Shown in pieces: positions 34,838 to 44,900 of a DNA stretch of 64,000 nt. The notes beneath the pieces were generated by a model, which was not told the DNA's origin, did not search any database, and was given only the letters and a program-made list of their open reading frames with translations. Each line of letters starts with the position of its first letter. The first letter of the stretch is position 1. This stretch comes from Branchiostoma lanceolatum (lineage: Eukaryota; Chordata; Leptocardii; Amphioxiformes; Branchiostomatidae). The DNA is taken from positions 16,843,424 to 16,907,423 of the forward strand of contig NC_089732.1 of assembly GCF_035083965.1 (NCBI RefSeq), read 5' to 3'. Made by a program: the position numbers and the translations under genes.

Positions 34838-37800
34838 ATGTGTGTGTGTAGCTGATGAAATATCTCAAGAAACTCTGGATGGATTGTGATAATATTTGGT
34901 ATGTGGGTAGATCTTCTGAAGGCAAAGGTCAAGATCAATTTTGAAACTCCTGGCGCCCGACCTAGGTACTGCAACAGGACTTCCGGTTTTCGTAGCTTTT
35001 GCCAGGGACTTGATTCATCTTGTTTTTTATGTACCAGTCCCTCTGATAGGTAGATACGTGAGGGTCAGAGACTATTAGCATATATACAACTTACAAGTCT
35101 AACTTTTAAGTTGTACTGTTTCTTAAGTATGTGTGTGTCACATTTAATAGAGGCGTGTCTGCATAGAGGTGCTCGTAAGCTTTATTTGATGATATATCTT
35201 ACATCTCCGTGTCCTTTATGTGTCTTTTCAGAAAAGAGAAAACGACAGAGAGTTGAAGATGGCGAAGCCAGAAGAAAGGTAGGGATGGATACATGTAGAT
35301 GAACCTAAGGGTTACCCTAAAGTAGTGCTAACTTCCCTGTGCTCTAATCATTTGGTAATATTACTACATTTGTAATATTATAGCAAGTGCAAGACATTAA
35401 TATGTTTTCACCATGTTGTTGATATTTGAAATTGCCTTTTTAATGTTATTTGCTGTACAGTTAAACCAATGGGCCGATCACATACATGTAGCCCCACCCA
35501 ACTTGGTCTAAACATAGATATGTAAAAGCAAAATATGAAAATGCAAATATTTGACTGCCATACAGCCATTGGTCGAGCTGATAATTGCCACGCTATCATT
35601 GGCTGAAGTGCTAATTGAGATGGACAGCCAGGATTGGTCCATTATCTTATGATAGGCAACTTGTGATCTGTATTTCCAGTCCTGGCGAGACCGTTACGGC
35701 ACCACGAAGGATCGTGCGAGCTCGTTGCAGAACCGCGATGCCAGCGACAGTGACTCAGGTAGAGGGAGTATGAAGTCAGGTGCTCTATATGGGAAAGGTA
35801 CTTGTCTCTCTGGAATGGTACAGTCAGGTCTTACACAGATGTTGTCTGTTGTATCAATCTCCCAGCATATTTTCCCACTATGCTACCATGTTTTCTGGTT
35901 TCCTTCTCAACTTTTGTTTCAAAGTTGTGTTTGACATTCAGTTACCTTTCCCATCTAGTTTACTTGTGCTTTTACTTTGTTTTCCGGTTCAAATTAAGTA
36001 AACATATTTTCTTTACCCCACTTCTTCCGTTTTGTACCGTTAAAAATGCCTATTTTTGAAAAATATTCTTTGAATTGTTTTGCAGTTATTCCAGACAGTC
36101 AATGAAGTATGTAACTATATTGCAGCTGAAAATGGCAGATATTGAATAATAGCTGTGTAATTGCAAATATATTGTGCTATTGCATAAACTTTGCATTAAT
36201 TTTGTGTTTGCATGCCCCGCTCCCATTCTGTGTGCGTATTGATTTATGCTCCCCTCCTTCCACACCAACAAATACATTCTCCACACTGTTCACATGAATG
36301 TGCCCCCCTCCCACAGACTGCTGTGCATGTGGGGCACAGGCTACTGATCAATATCTGTATTCAAGATAATGTAAAAATAGGCAAATTCAGGGTGTCATAA
36401 TCTTATCCGTGTAACATTCCAGGTTATATCAACTCACCCTGCATAGTAGTCCACTATGTCGATTGTCCTAAAAGTCCAATTTCAACAATTTCTGTATGGC
36501 GGAATATTGCGATGCTGCTGTATTGTTTTCTAAAGACGTCATCAAGTTAGGGACTAACCACTTCAAATAAGGTGTCCACGCAGGCCTTAAAAGATGGACC
36601 AAAATCTTTTTTTACTGACAATTATCAATATCTCATAAATCTAAGATTTCTCTTATAACATAAAAAGAAAAGGTTTTAGTCCTAGATAGGCAGGAACACC
36701 GTATGGCAGAAAAGTGGACCCTGGCACATGCCTATATTCGTACCCTTTGCCAGTTCTCATGTATACATGTGGCCTCCTCCACCATACTGTACAGTCGTTA
36801 ATGAATGTGCCCTCTTGAATGTGCCTTCATCCCTTCCACCAATCCAACTCCCTCCCTTCCTTCCTCCAGAATCCAGTCTGCTGCACAGAATCGCTTCCCA
36901 GCTAGGTAGAGTTTCTTTCTGTCCGACATTTGTTCTTCTTTAACATCTCACATTTTTCCACGCGTGCTGTTGTGTCTGCCAGTTGCAGTGCTTTGATCAC
37001 TCACTTTGTGTATTCAAGCCTTTCAGAGTTAAATGGTGATGTGAAAACTTTCCCCTATAACCAATAAGAATTTCCAGTATCTGTGTAGGGAATGCTCCTG
37101 TTGCCTTGTTCTGTTCCATTGTGATGTTCTCCTTCTGAATAACATTGTTTTATAACAGTTATCCTCTTTTTGCTGACTCTGTAGACTTGTTTAACAACTT
37201 TCCCTGTACATGTACATGCTGTGTTTCTGTAATATCGTTCATGTCTTGCATCTTCCACATCCTATTACCATGCTCATGGTACAGTGTAATGCCTCTTTCT
37301 GTTTGTTTTCACATTACTGAAAATGCAGAAATGTTTGCGGTGGTTTTATGTTCGCGGTTTTCGCAGTGAACACTTCAGCGCAAACTTAAAAGCACCACAA
37401 AACGTTTTGCCCATCTGCCTGACTAGCGCTACAATTGTTTCAAACTCAAACTTAAAACAACTGCGAACACTCCATCTTCTCCCTACCAAGAAATGAAAAC
37501 CACTCAAACTTAGATGCATTTACAGTATTTAGAAACAAGGGCATAGGATCTTATGGTGCTCCCATGATACAATCTTATAAGTTACTGGAATAGATAAAAT
37601 GTAGGCAAAAAAAGTGTGTTTGTAAAATGTCATCTTGCCCACCTACATATACACTCATGGCTTCTTCTTCACTGTTCTTATAATACCAAGCATGTAGAGT
37701 TTTACAGGCAGGTGGATTGCTTTTAAGGTGAGACAACATACATGTAACACAGGTGTGTGTCAGCTTGGCTGTTTGCAGATGTATTCATACGACACATACA

Positions 37801-39013
37801 TTTGTCTCTTCAGCCAAGTACAGCCGTGTGAAGGACAAGGATGACAGTGCACAGGTGGAGCTACTAAAGGCAAGTATACACCTGTCTTTCTTCTGAACTT
37901 AAAACAAAATATCGGAAACTTGATTTTGGTTGATTGTTTCTCCGTAAAGACTTTATTTGATGTATTGTATCATATATCATTTTAAGCTCATCTATTTCCT
38001 TTTACAATGATATCCCATGATTTTGTGGTGGGTTGCCCCAAGAAAGTGCCAAAATTTCCCTGCCGATGTCAGACATTTTGTTTGCAGGGTAATTTCTGAA
38101 TTTTTATTCTTTGACTCACTCGCACAGACAGCTCAGGTATTGGGCTTTATATGAATGTATGATTTTTTTTTGGTTTCAATATGGAATCATTATAAACGGT
38201 AAATGAGCTTTCCAATGAATCAGATATCAAATGTGTTTGATTACAAAAGTGTTCACGGAGATATGATAGATGAATATCAAGTTTTTTGTGCCAAGTTTAA
38301 TTTCAGTGTTGTATATCGGTGGACTCATTCCGTAAGTCTCAAACATAATTCAGTTAGTAAGGAACTGTCTTAAGTTTGTAATCATACTAGAATTGTACCT
38401 TTTATTATTCAAATATAAAACGGTTCCACAGGAATTAATTTAGCTCTCCTGAATATATAGGTTACAATTTTGTCTAACCAACTGGTTGGTTAATTCTCCC
38501 AGGACTCGGAGCCTCTTGACTACGATGACAGCCTTGCTGAGAACGAGGAGTTTGATCGAGCCAAGTACACACGCTCCCAAGCAGGTCTGTGTGAACAGGT
38601 TTTTTCAGGGAACAAATACAGGCCTCATGGCAGCCCTGAGGCCGAATTAACAAGCCAGTTTATCGTATATAATTGATTAAGACATCAAGATTTTAAAACA
38701 TATCATTGTTACATGTCAAAATTACAGCATACTGTGTGCTTCTAATGTTTGCTTGTTTGCGTGGTAAGACTTTGACTACCCAACTGAAAAAGACATGTAT
38801 ATATAGACGATAAAACAACTAGTAACTGTTGGTTTAGCATGATTAAGATAAGTGATTTGTTATAACAAATGTATCAGATATAATCATTCTTTGCGTTTCT
38901 TTTTGTTGTGATTTCCAGGGAGGTCAAGTCGGCAGACCACAGGGTCCCGCTGGACGGGAGGGAGAGGTTACGGGTCGCAGGCTCCGCCCAAAGGCCTGTT
39001 TGACGATGTCTGA
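26268..39013 (+). CDS. LMBRD2: LMBR1 domain-containing protein 2, 18 coding exons, 739 aa
   Basis: Multi-pass membrane protein of the LIMR/LMBR1 family; human LMBRD2 has been linked to GPCR signalling. Exons: 26268-26294, 27020-27166, 27883-28154, 28762-28929, 29916-30126, 30824-30898, 31543-31769, 32288-32355, 32615-32796, 33291-33424, 33917-34028, 34477-34678, 35232-35278, 35680-35758, 36870-36905, 37814-37869, 38503-38584, 38919-39013. Phases join to 739 codons (human 695). Hydrophobic helices start near residue 9 and include [46 protein letters not shown] and [17 protein letters not shown]. Hallmarks are [19 protein letters not shown] and [16 protein letters not shown] basic, Ser-rich cytoplasmic tail ends LFDDV. 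The intron after exon 16 uses a GC donor (AAG|GCAAGT). Exon 12 follows a poly-C tract. The extra length lies partly in a Thr/Ser-rich loop of exon 3. Confidence 0.96.
26375..26940. repeat. GGTGGTTTTAAGTT-type foldback repeats
   Basis: Two neighbouring copies at 26375-26560 and 26700-26940 share TGTGGTTTTAAGTTCACAG or GTGGTGGTTTTAAG with copies at 13860, 29640 and 37330. They lie in LMBRD2 intron 1. Confidence 0.6.
28985..29258 (-). mobile_element. tRNA-derived SINE, family C
   Basis: On the minus strand TGTAGCTCAACTGGTAGCAG (A-box) and a decayed B-box near TTCAAATTAG precede the body with CTTTTGGAAGGGAAG. It is the fullest minus copy. It lies in LMBRD2 intron 4. Confidence 0.75.
29640..29780 (-). 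repeat. GGTGGTTTTAAGTT-type repeat copy
   Basis: AACCACCACAAACACTCCAT and CTTCACTGCAAACTTAAAAC match the inverse of the family seen at 13860 and 37330. It lies in LMBRD2 intron 4. Confidence 0.6.
30320..30502. mobile_element. Near-perfect foldback MITE, 70-bp arms (CTCCAAGCAGAG family)
   Basis: The left arm 30320-30389 and right arm 30433-30502 are inverse copies with one mismatch (TTCCGGCAG against TTCCAGCAG). They start CTCTCCAAGCAGAGGATGGG and contain GACGTGTTTTTAGGCG. The loop is a T-rich run plus CAAACAAAAATGACAAC. The low divergence suggests recent origin or arm correction. It lies in LMBRD2 intron 5. Confidence 0.9.
31240..31515 (+). mobile_element. tRNA-derived SINE, family A
   Basis: The head GGCAGAGTGGCTATGCTAGC and B-box GGTTCAATTCC are followed by the family A body and a CTAAAAAAAGGCTATGG tail. 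The element ends about 30 bp before the acceptor of LMBRD2 exon 7. Confidence 0.75.
32880..33085 (-). repeat. Dispersed repeat related to the 152-bp unit
   Basis: GACATTTGGTATGTGGGTAG and AAAGGTCAAGTTTGATTTTTG are the inverse of motifs in the tandem unit at 3370-3800. It lies in LMBRD2 intron 9. Confidence 0.5.
33486..33700 (+). mobile_element. tRNA-derived SINE, family C (plus orientation)
   Basis: The head CCTGTAGCTCAACTAGCCTC is followed by the B-box GGTTCAAATCC, a CACCCGTCTTTCAGAAATTT body and a CTACCCAAAAACC tail. It is the plus-strand counterpart of the copies at 4938 and 28985. It lies in LMBRD2 intron 10. Confidence 0.7.
34803..35010 (-). repeat. (TG)n microsatellite plus dispersed repeat copy
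   Basis: A TG/GTGT run at 34803-34850 is followed by CTCAAGAAACTCTGGATGG and ATATTTGGTATGTGGGTAG, the inverse of the family in 3370-3800. It lies in LMBRD2 intron 12. Confidence 0.6.
37325..37530. repeat. GCGGTGGTTTTATGTTCGCGG foldback repeat
   Basis: TGCGGTGGTTTTATGTTCGC near 37338 is mirrored by CTTAAAACAACTGCGAACAC near 37450. It is the clearest full-length member of the GGTGGTTTTAAGTT family. It lies in LMBRD2 intron 15. Confidence 0.65.
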
Positions 39014-39180
39014 ATCTGGGGGAGAGGCTATGAGACACAGGTTGCCCCAAAAGGCCTGTTTGACGATGTCTAAGGAGGCCTAGGGAGGCTATGGGTTGCA
39101 TCCTTCACGGATAGGCCTGTTTGAAGATGTCTAAATCAAGGGAGAGGCTTTAGGTCCCAGGCTCCCAAAAGAGTCTAGAC
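38961..39180 (+). repeat. 60-bp tandem repeat spanning the LMBRD2 stop codon, four units
   Basis: Units start at 38961, 39021, 39082 and 39141 with GGAGAGGTTA-like text. The first unit encodes the last LMBRD2 residues up to the TGA at 39011. Unit 2 is in frame past the stop and would read [17 protein letters not shown] then TAA. Unit 3, shifted by one base, would read GGYGLHPSRIGLFEDV then TAA. Unit 4 is partial. The terminal exon has therefore been tandemly copied into the 3' UTR with each copy keeping a stop. Confidence 0.9.
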
Positions 39181-41370
39181 TTCAAGTTAGTACAAATGGC
39201 TCTGAATACTGTAGCAGTAAGGCAGGAGCACTCCACCAGTACTCCTGGACCAGTAGTCTTGCTGGTGGATACGAAGTGCCAAGAGCGTTGATGGCTTTGT
39301 ATGTCCTGTAGTGATGGTTGCATATTTTCTTTCTCTTGAGTCAAACTAGAAGCTTGATGCATTAGGCATGGTCGTAGTTAGACATGTTTGCCTGCCTACA
39401 TGCCCAGGGATGTTTAGCAACAGGATTTCTTGTGAGAATTGTACATAAATATGCAAGAAAAAGTAAAGCCCCCGCGGGACGTTGGGAAGCTCGCTGCAAT
39501 TTGACAGAGCTCTCAACAGATTTCATCACTAAAAAGCGAATCTTTTGTTGTCTTTTTAGTCATACTTGCATGTTTTGCATTGTAAAGTCAGGAGTAACAC
39601 AAAGCCAGTTTAGGACGCAGCAAGGTCCAGTGAGATAGGGGCTTAGATTTGTTAGTGATACAATCGCACCTACCGGTACCAGTAGATCATTCCAACTCAC
39701 CTCAACCACAGTTTTAGGGAACAGGGTTAAGAACTAGGAGTGGTAGCTGCCTTTCTCAGTTTCTGCAAATTGAGATTCACTGTAGAAATGACGTACTATA
39801 AAGCAACATATCATAGTATCCAGATAAAGTCCAGTTTTTTACAGCTCTGTACATAAAAATGCAGCAAAAGGGAGCAGTTCTATATGATGTACTACATGTA
39901 GACATAAATGTGTCGAAAATAGAACATTTACATGGAGACTTAGGCTGTTAAGCCATTCAGGATCATTATAGGACTATCAATATCAATTATGAGAAACTGA
40001 TCTACATATTCTAATGACTAGATCATAACTAAAGCAGATGTACACAGAGGAACAGATAATTTGGTACATGTATACTGATGCTTGTGTAGGCCTGGAGCCT
40101 TCAGCCTGGGTAATGTTTTACTCAAAGTGTTGTTCCTTGACTCTATAACTAATAAGTTAACTCTGCTCTTGTACATACATATTCCACCCTGCATATTGTT
40201 CGTTTTTTTGTTATTTTACAGGCGTGCATTTGCAAAAGGTTTTATTTACAATGCAGAGATGTCGACTACTCAAGTTAAACCAACTTACAATGGTACATAG
40301 CAGTAAGAAATATGCTGTGTATACATTTGTGACCACTTTGCAATATGTGGAGGAAGCAGTTTTGCCTTATAATTCTTATTCTAAAAATCCTGAGGAGACA
40401 CTACCTCATGGTTATATGATATTAGATGTACAATAGAATTCCTTCTTCATTGGATTCAGTGCTACTTGTTGTCCTGCCAATGTATCTGAGGGTAATTCTA
40501 TCTGTTACGCATGTCTATGGTGAATTGTATATTGTAGCTTTAATCACCCTGACTACAATAGAAAAGCTTTCTGTCAATTACTTGTATACAAATATCCTGC
40601 TGGTTAATGAAATATTTGCTTTGCGGGAGGGGAATTGCTGGAGCAGGTGCTGAACTATTCATAAATGCCCCACACAGTATGATGTATGTCAGTCAAGGTA
40701 ACAGATGGTGTTTTCTATAATTAGAAAAAAAGTGTGCTACAGTGCTACCCTGTTAACTCAATTATACGCAACACCAGACAACAACTTTATAATTACACAC
40801 AAAAGGAACATTTGATTTTGACAATACTTGAATCTTGTTTTAGTATAGACCAGTGACTGGTGGCTTGAAGTTAGGAATTTTCTTAAGTTGATTTTGTTGT
40901 CATGTTTTCCATTCTGCAAAATCAGCTCCATATATGGGCAAAAATATCCCACTGTTATACTTGATAGAATACAATGAAATAAAAATTACAAATGATGTAA
41001 ATATCTTAGATAATGATGTAAGCAATGAATTGTTTTGCTTGCTCAAAGGTTGCAAAAAAAATGCCCTTAATATATTCTTAGGTCATGGTGAATTTTGCAC
41101 AGTATATGTACTGTGTTTGTGACAAATTATTGATATGTAATCAAATGTTCCATAATTAGCTTAGAATACTGTCCAGTAAATGCTTGTTTCTGTATGCTTG
41201 ATATTCCTAGGGTTGTGTATGTCATTCTGGCTATATGGTATTTGGAAAATAAGACCATGTTTCCTTCTTGCTTGTAAAAAGATTGTTCTCTGTCTCTCTT
41301 CTTCTATCAGTCATTGGTATTCAGCAGTGAGGTATATATCTGCAAAAGTAAACAAATACGACTTTGTCCG
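39014..41370 (+). other. LMBRD2 3' UTR and downstream sequence
   Basis: There is no coding similarity. The stretch from about 40080 to 41370 recurs in decayed form at 51230-52170, for example TAGCAGTAAGAAATATGCT at 40307 and AAAATAAGACCATGTTTCCT near 41247. AATAAA occurs near 40977. Confidence 0.55.
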
Positions 41371-41382
41371 TGAATAGTTTCA

Positions 41383-41730
41383 TCAGGTTAGTAAGTCACT
41401 GGATGACAAGGCCCTTAGTATACAACAGAGTGTTACAAGCCGACGTTTCGCTGATTGTCCGTCAGTTTTACACACATACATCTTGGTACGTTGATGACGG
41501 TTAGACATACAGGTAATAAGAAACGCCAAAATAGTTGCTGACGCAACTGGATAAGACTTTGAAACAGACGTTTCAGACAGCATCCGCTGTCTTTCGTCAG
41601 TGACTAAGGAAAGAAATGTAGAACCAGGTTTTATACTAAAACTCTGAATAGATATGTTAATGAGGTTAAGACAATTTAGGACGTCTCGACAAAGTCTCAA
41701 TAGAATAACTTGTATAGTATAGTCGTTGCT
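41383..41730 (-). mobile_element. Repeat with hammerhead-like core, possibly a retroelement end
   Basis: On the minus strand CTGACGA (41600-41594), a perfect 7-bp stem AGACAGC/GCTGTCT with a GGAT loop, then GAAAC (41574-41570) recall the hammerhead ribozyme core reported in Penelope-like elements. One extra A follows CTGACGA, so the fold is not canonical. The 185-codon open frame that crosses it on the minus strand has no recognised domain. It lies just beyond the 3' end of the discoidin-SAM gene. Confidence 0.4.
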
Positions 41731-41987
41731 CACGCTTCTAGCATTGTTTGCATGCGTATTTTTGCGGTGTTCCGGATGGAAATTCGGTAATAAAAAGCAG
41801 CGTTTTCTAATATTCATTGGTGTAATTCTAATACACTTGCTACCTCTTATAAATGGCGAATTATTTCGCAAAATTGCCCCCAGAATGTTTGTACCCTTTA
41901 CCATTGTGCCATTTTGTTTATTAATGCTACTATTTTGCATTCACATTACTCAAAAGAAGAATTAGAACATGTGTTTTGTTTGTTTTT

Positions 41988-44900
41988 TTAAATCACGATC
42001 GAAGAGACATAGAAAGAGAGGCAAACCGGGTTGTCCTTCAGCTCCTGCAGGGCCTTTTGTAGTTTTACCCTCGGTCCGATCTCAGGGATGAGCTCAGCGA
42101 GCACAGCGTCGTTCAGACACATGGCCGCGTCTCCATCTATCTTGTGTCCTGAAGATCAGTCATCAGAGAAAAAAAAGTATTAACAAAATTTTGCAAAGCA
42201 AAACATCTTTCCTAATGACAATCTTGCCGTCGAATCCGAACTGATATGGTTAAAGCAGTTGTAGCATCGCACCAAGTCCATTTTGCCTATTTAAGTTTGA
42301 AAAGGAAATACGGAGTAGAACTTTACTTACGCCTAAATGCTGCGGTGTACTGGCCACAACCCTTGGCCCTCAGCAAGTCCACCACGTCGTCCACAGTTAC
42401 AAGGTCTGCGATACTGAAAATGGCCTGTAATACAGTAAATCAAGACCTCGTGGACATTACTTGTATGATACACAAAGAGCTGGTTCCATGAAAAAATAAG
42501 ACACTCCCGAAAGATTACTGTCGTACTGAGGAAGTAACAGCCATTTAATAGATACAAACAGTACAATTGCAAGAAGGGAGTTGGGAAAAATCATAAAATG
42601 TTACCGTTTCATAATGTCTTTCTTCATACAATGTTGTACGCGCAGGATTCTCAGCTGATTCCATGCCGGAGGGAGTATCTGTTGTGACCATGTTGAGGTC
42701 CATCTGGTCACCAATGGGGTCATGTCGCTCTGTAGCGTTTCTCCTCCTTTAAGATATAATTGCTTGTAGCATTACTTGAAACATTCATTAAGCAGTACGA
42801 GGCCATAATATATGAACGTTTTCAATATTACTACAACAGCAATGAAAAACACAATTCAATATGGCATTCTTCTTCTAAAGCAGTTGTATCAATGAACTTC
42901 CTCCAAGTGACCACAGGTTTATTTGAAAGAATTTTAGTCCTTCGTAATGACATAGCAGTGAAATAATATTTTCTGTATACGTAAATAGAGATTCCACTTA
43001 CCTATAGCATATTATCCCTACTGTCACAAGAACGATCACAATCAGGGCAGCCACACTGCCACCAACGATTGGCACGATACTAACACTGGCGGGTGGGCCT
43101 AGAAAAGAAACCATCTTAGCAATGTATGTAATTTTCATAGGCTATACAAATTACATCATTGATATCAAAACCTATTGCATAAGAAAGGGGTCTTACAAAT
43201 TGATATTTCGTAGGTTTCTTCCCTGACAGCCGTTTCCAATGGAATGTTGTCTACCTGTACATTGAGAGAGAGTTAGATCAAAGGCAATGTGTTTTTTAAA
43301 AAGCACTTACCTTTGCTTATTGCCTCTGTGACTTGTATTGATGTGGATGCTACATTGGTTGGCGTGGTCGCTGACATATCTGGACTTGATGCCGTCGGAG
43401 GCAGTTGCCCGGAAGAAAATGTTGGTGGTATGTCTTTGGTCACGATCGGAGTTATAATAGGGGAGGTTGTTGTGTCGAGCGGAGTCGATGCCTGCGTGGT
43501 TGCCAGTGTGTCCAAGGGAGTCGCTGCAGCGGAGGTTGTCTGGATGAGTGGAGTTGTTGCCAATGTTGTTGTTGTATCGGGTGGAGTCGTTGCAGGGAAG
43601 GTTGTTGTGGTTAGGTCTGAAAGATGGCAGATAAAGTTCCGTTTCCTTTTAATACTGATAGAAGACTGGTTCTCAGTGTGAAGCAGATAGACATAGGCCT
43701 TACCATGATATAAACATTAAATGGGCCTGTCAAGACAGCAATCTGTACAGATGCCTTGCTGGTAGCAACGGAAGATACGTCTTCGTTTTTATTCTCTGTT
43801 AAGAAAGTACAATCTTAACACGTCCGACACTTTTTTAAATCACGGAAAGAATTTCAGCGCAATTCTTATTTCTTTCTTCGAAGTCTGTGCGGTACTTTCT
43901 TTCGTATTTTTTTTCGTATTTCCTACTTACCGTCCACTCCAAGTAACTCTATCCTCAGTCTGGGAGCGCCGACGAAACTTTGAGGGTTGATGAGGATATA
44001 CCGTGCGTAGATAATCGAGGTTAAGTTTTGTTGGACGATAGTTTCGTTGTCGCTGTTACCTGTGAAAATCTGAGGGAAAGATATTTGTGACTTGTCTAGC
44101 TGATTGCATGGGTGCAAAGGCCTAGTGGGTAGAGTGTTCGCCTTGCATACGGTAGGTTGTGAGTTCGAACCCCGGCCGGGTTATACCAAAGACTTTAAAA
44201 AAATGGTACATACTGCTTTCTCTGCTTAGCACTCAGCATTTGGCCCAAGGGCTACTGAAATGGAGATGGGCACCGACCTATGTACCATCGGTGCAGGAAG
44301 GAAACGCAAGATGTGGACTCAATTTTAATATAAAACCGCGAGTTTTCCTTATCAACGAGTTTCTTCTCTACATTATGACAACCTGCTTAAATGCCATCAT
44401 CATCATCATGTATGTAAATTCTGCTGTAGTTATGATGCGCTCCTTTTAAACAAAGAAGAAACGCATCATAAACATAAAATCATTGGGGGGAAAACTCTAG
44501 AATTCTAGCAGTTTTACAAATGGATGGAACTGATGAAACTTGATGCATCTACTCTCCGTTTGTATCAGTTTGCAGACAAGAAGAAGTTCTATTAGCATTG
44601 TGGTGAAAATTGGAAGAACGAGACAGAAGAAGATACGTTTATGAAGTTAACGTTTCGCAACACTAACCTTGGCGCTCCCACCATCTTCCGAATAGAGAAT
44701 TAGATTCGTTGTGTTGTCCCGCTGGTATATAATCCTGTAGCTGCCGACGTAGCCATCTCCCTGTCCCTGGGTCTGGATGGCAACAACGTAACGATCGTAC
44801 AATAGATCCACGGCCAGGAACTGGTCTGTACCTTGTGCTGACGGCTGCCATGCACCATCGCCGTTCAGGCGGCCCCTGTACGCCTCGGATCCGTCTAGTT

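Noticed and set aside
41383-41940. 185-residue minus-strand open frame
   Set aside because: It crosses a dispersed repeat with a hammerhead-like core, shows no domain and has no splice or start support.
43289-43681. Plus-strand 130-residue Val/Gly-rich open frame (and similar ones at 44930-45196 and 47543-47797)
   Set aside because: They are antisense shadows of the Thr-rich linker exons of the discoidin-SAM gene; ACN codons read as GTT/TGT on the other strand.
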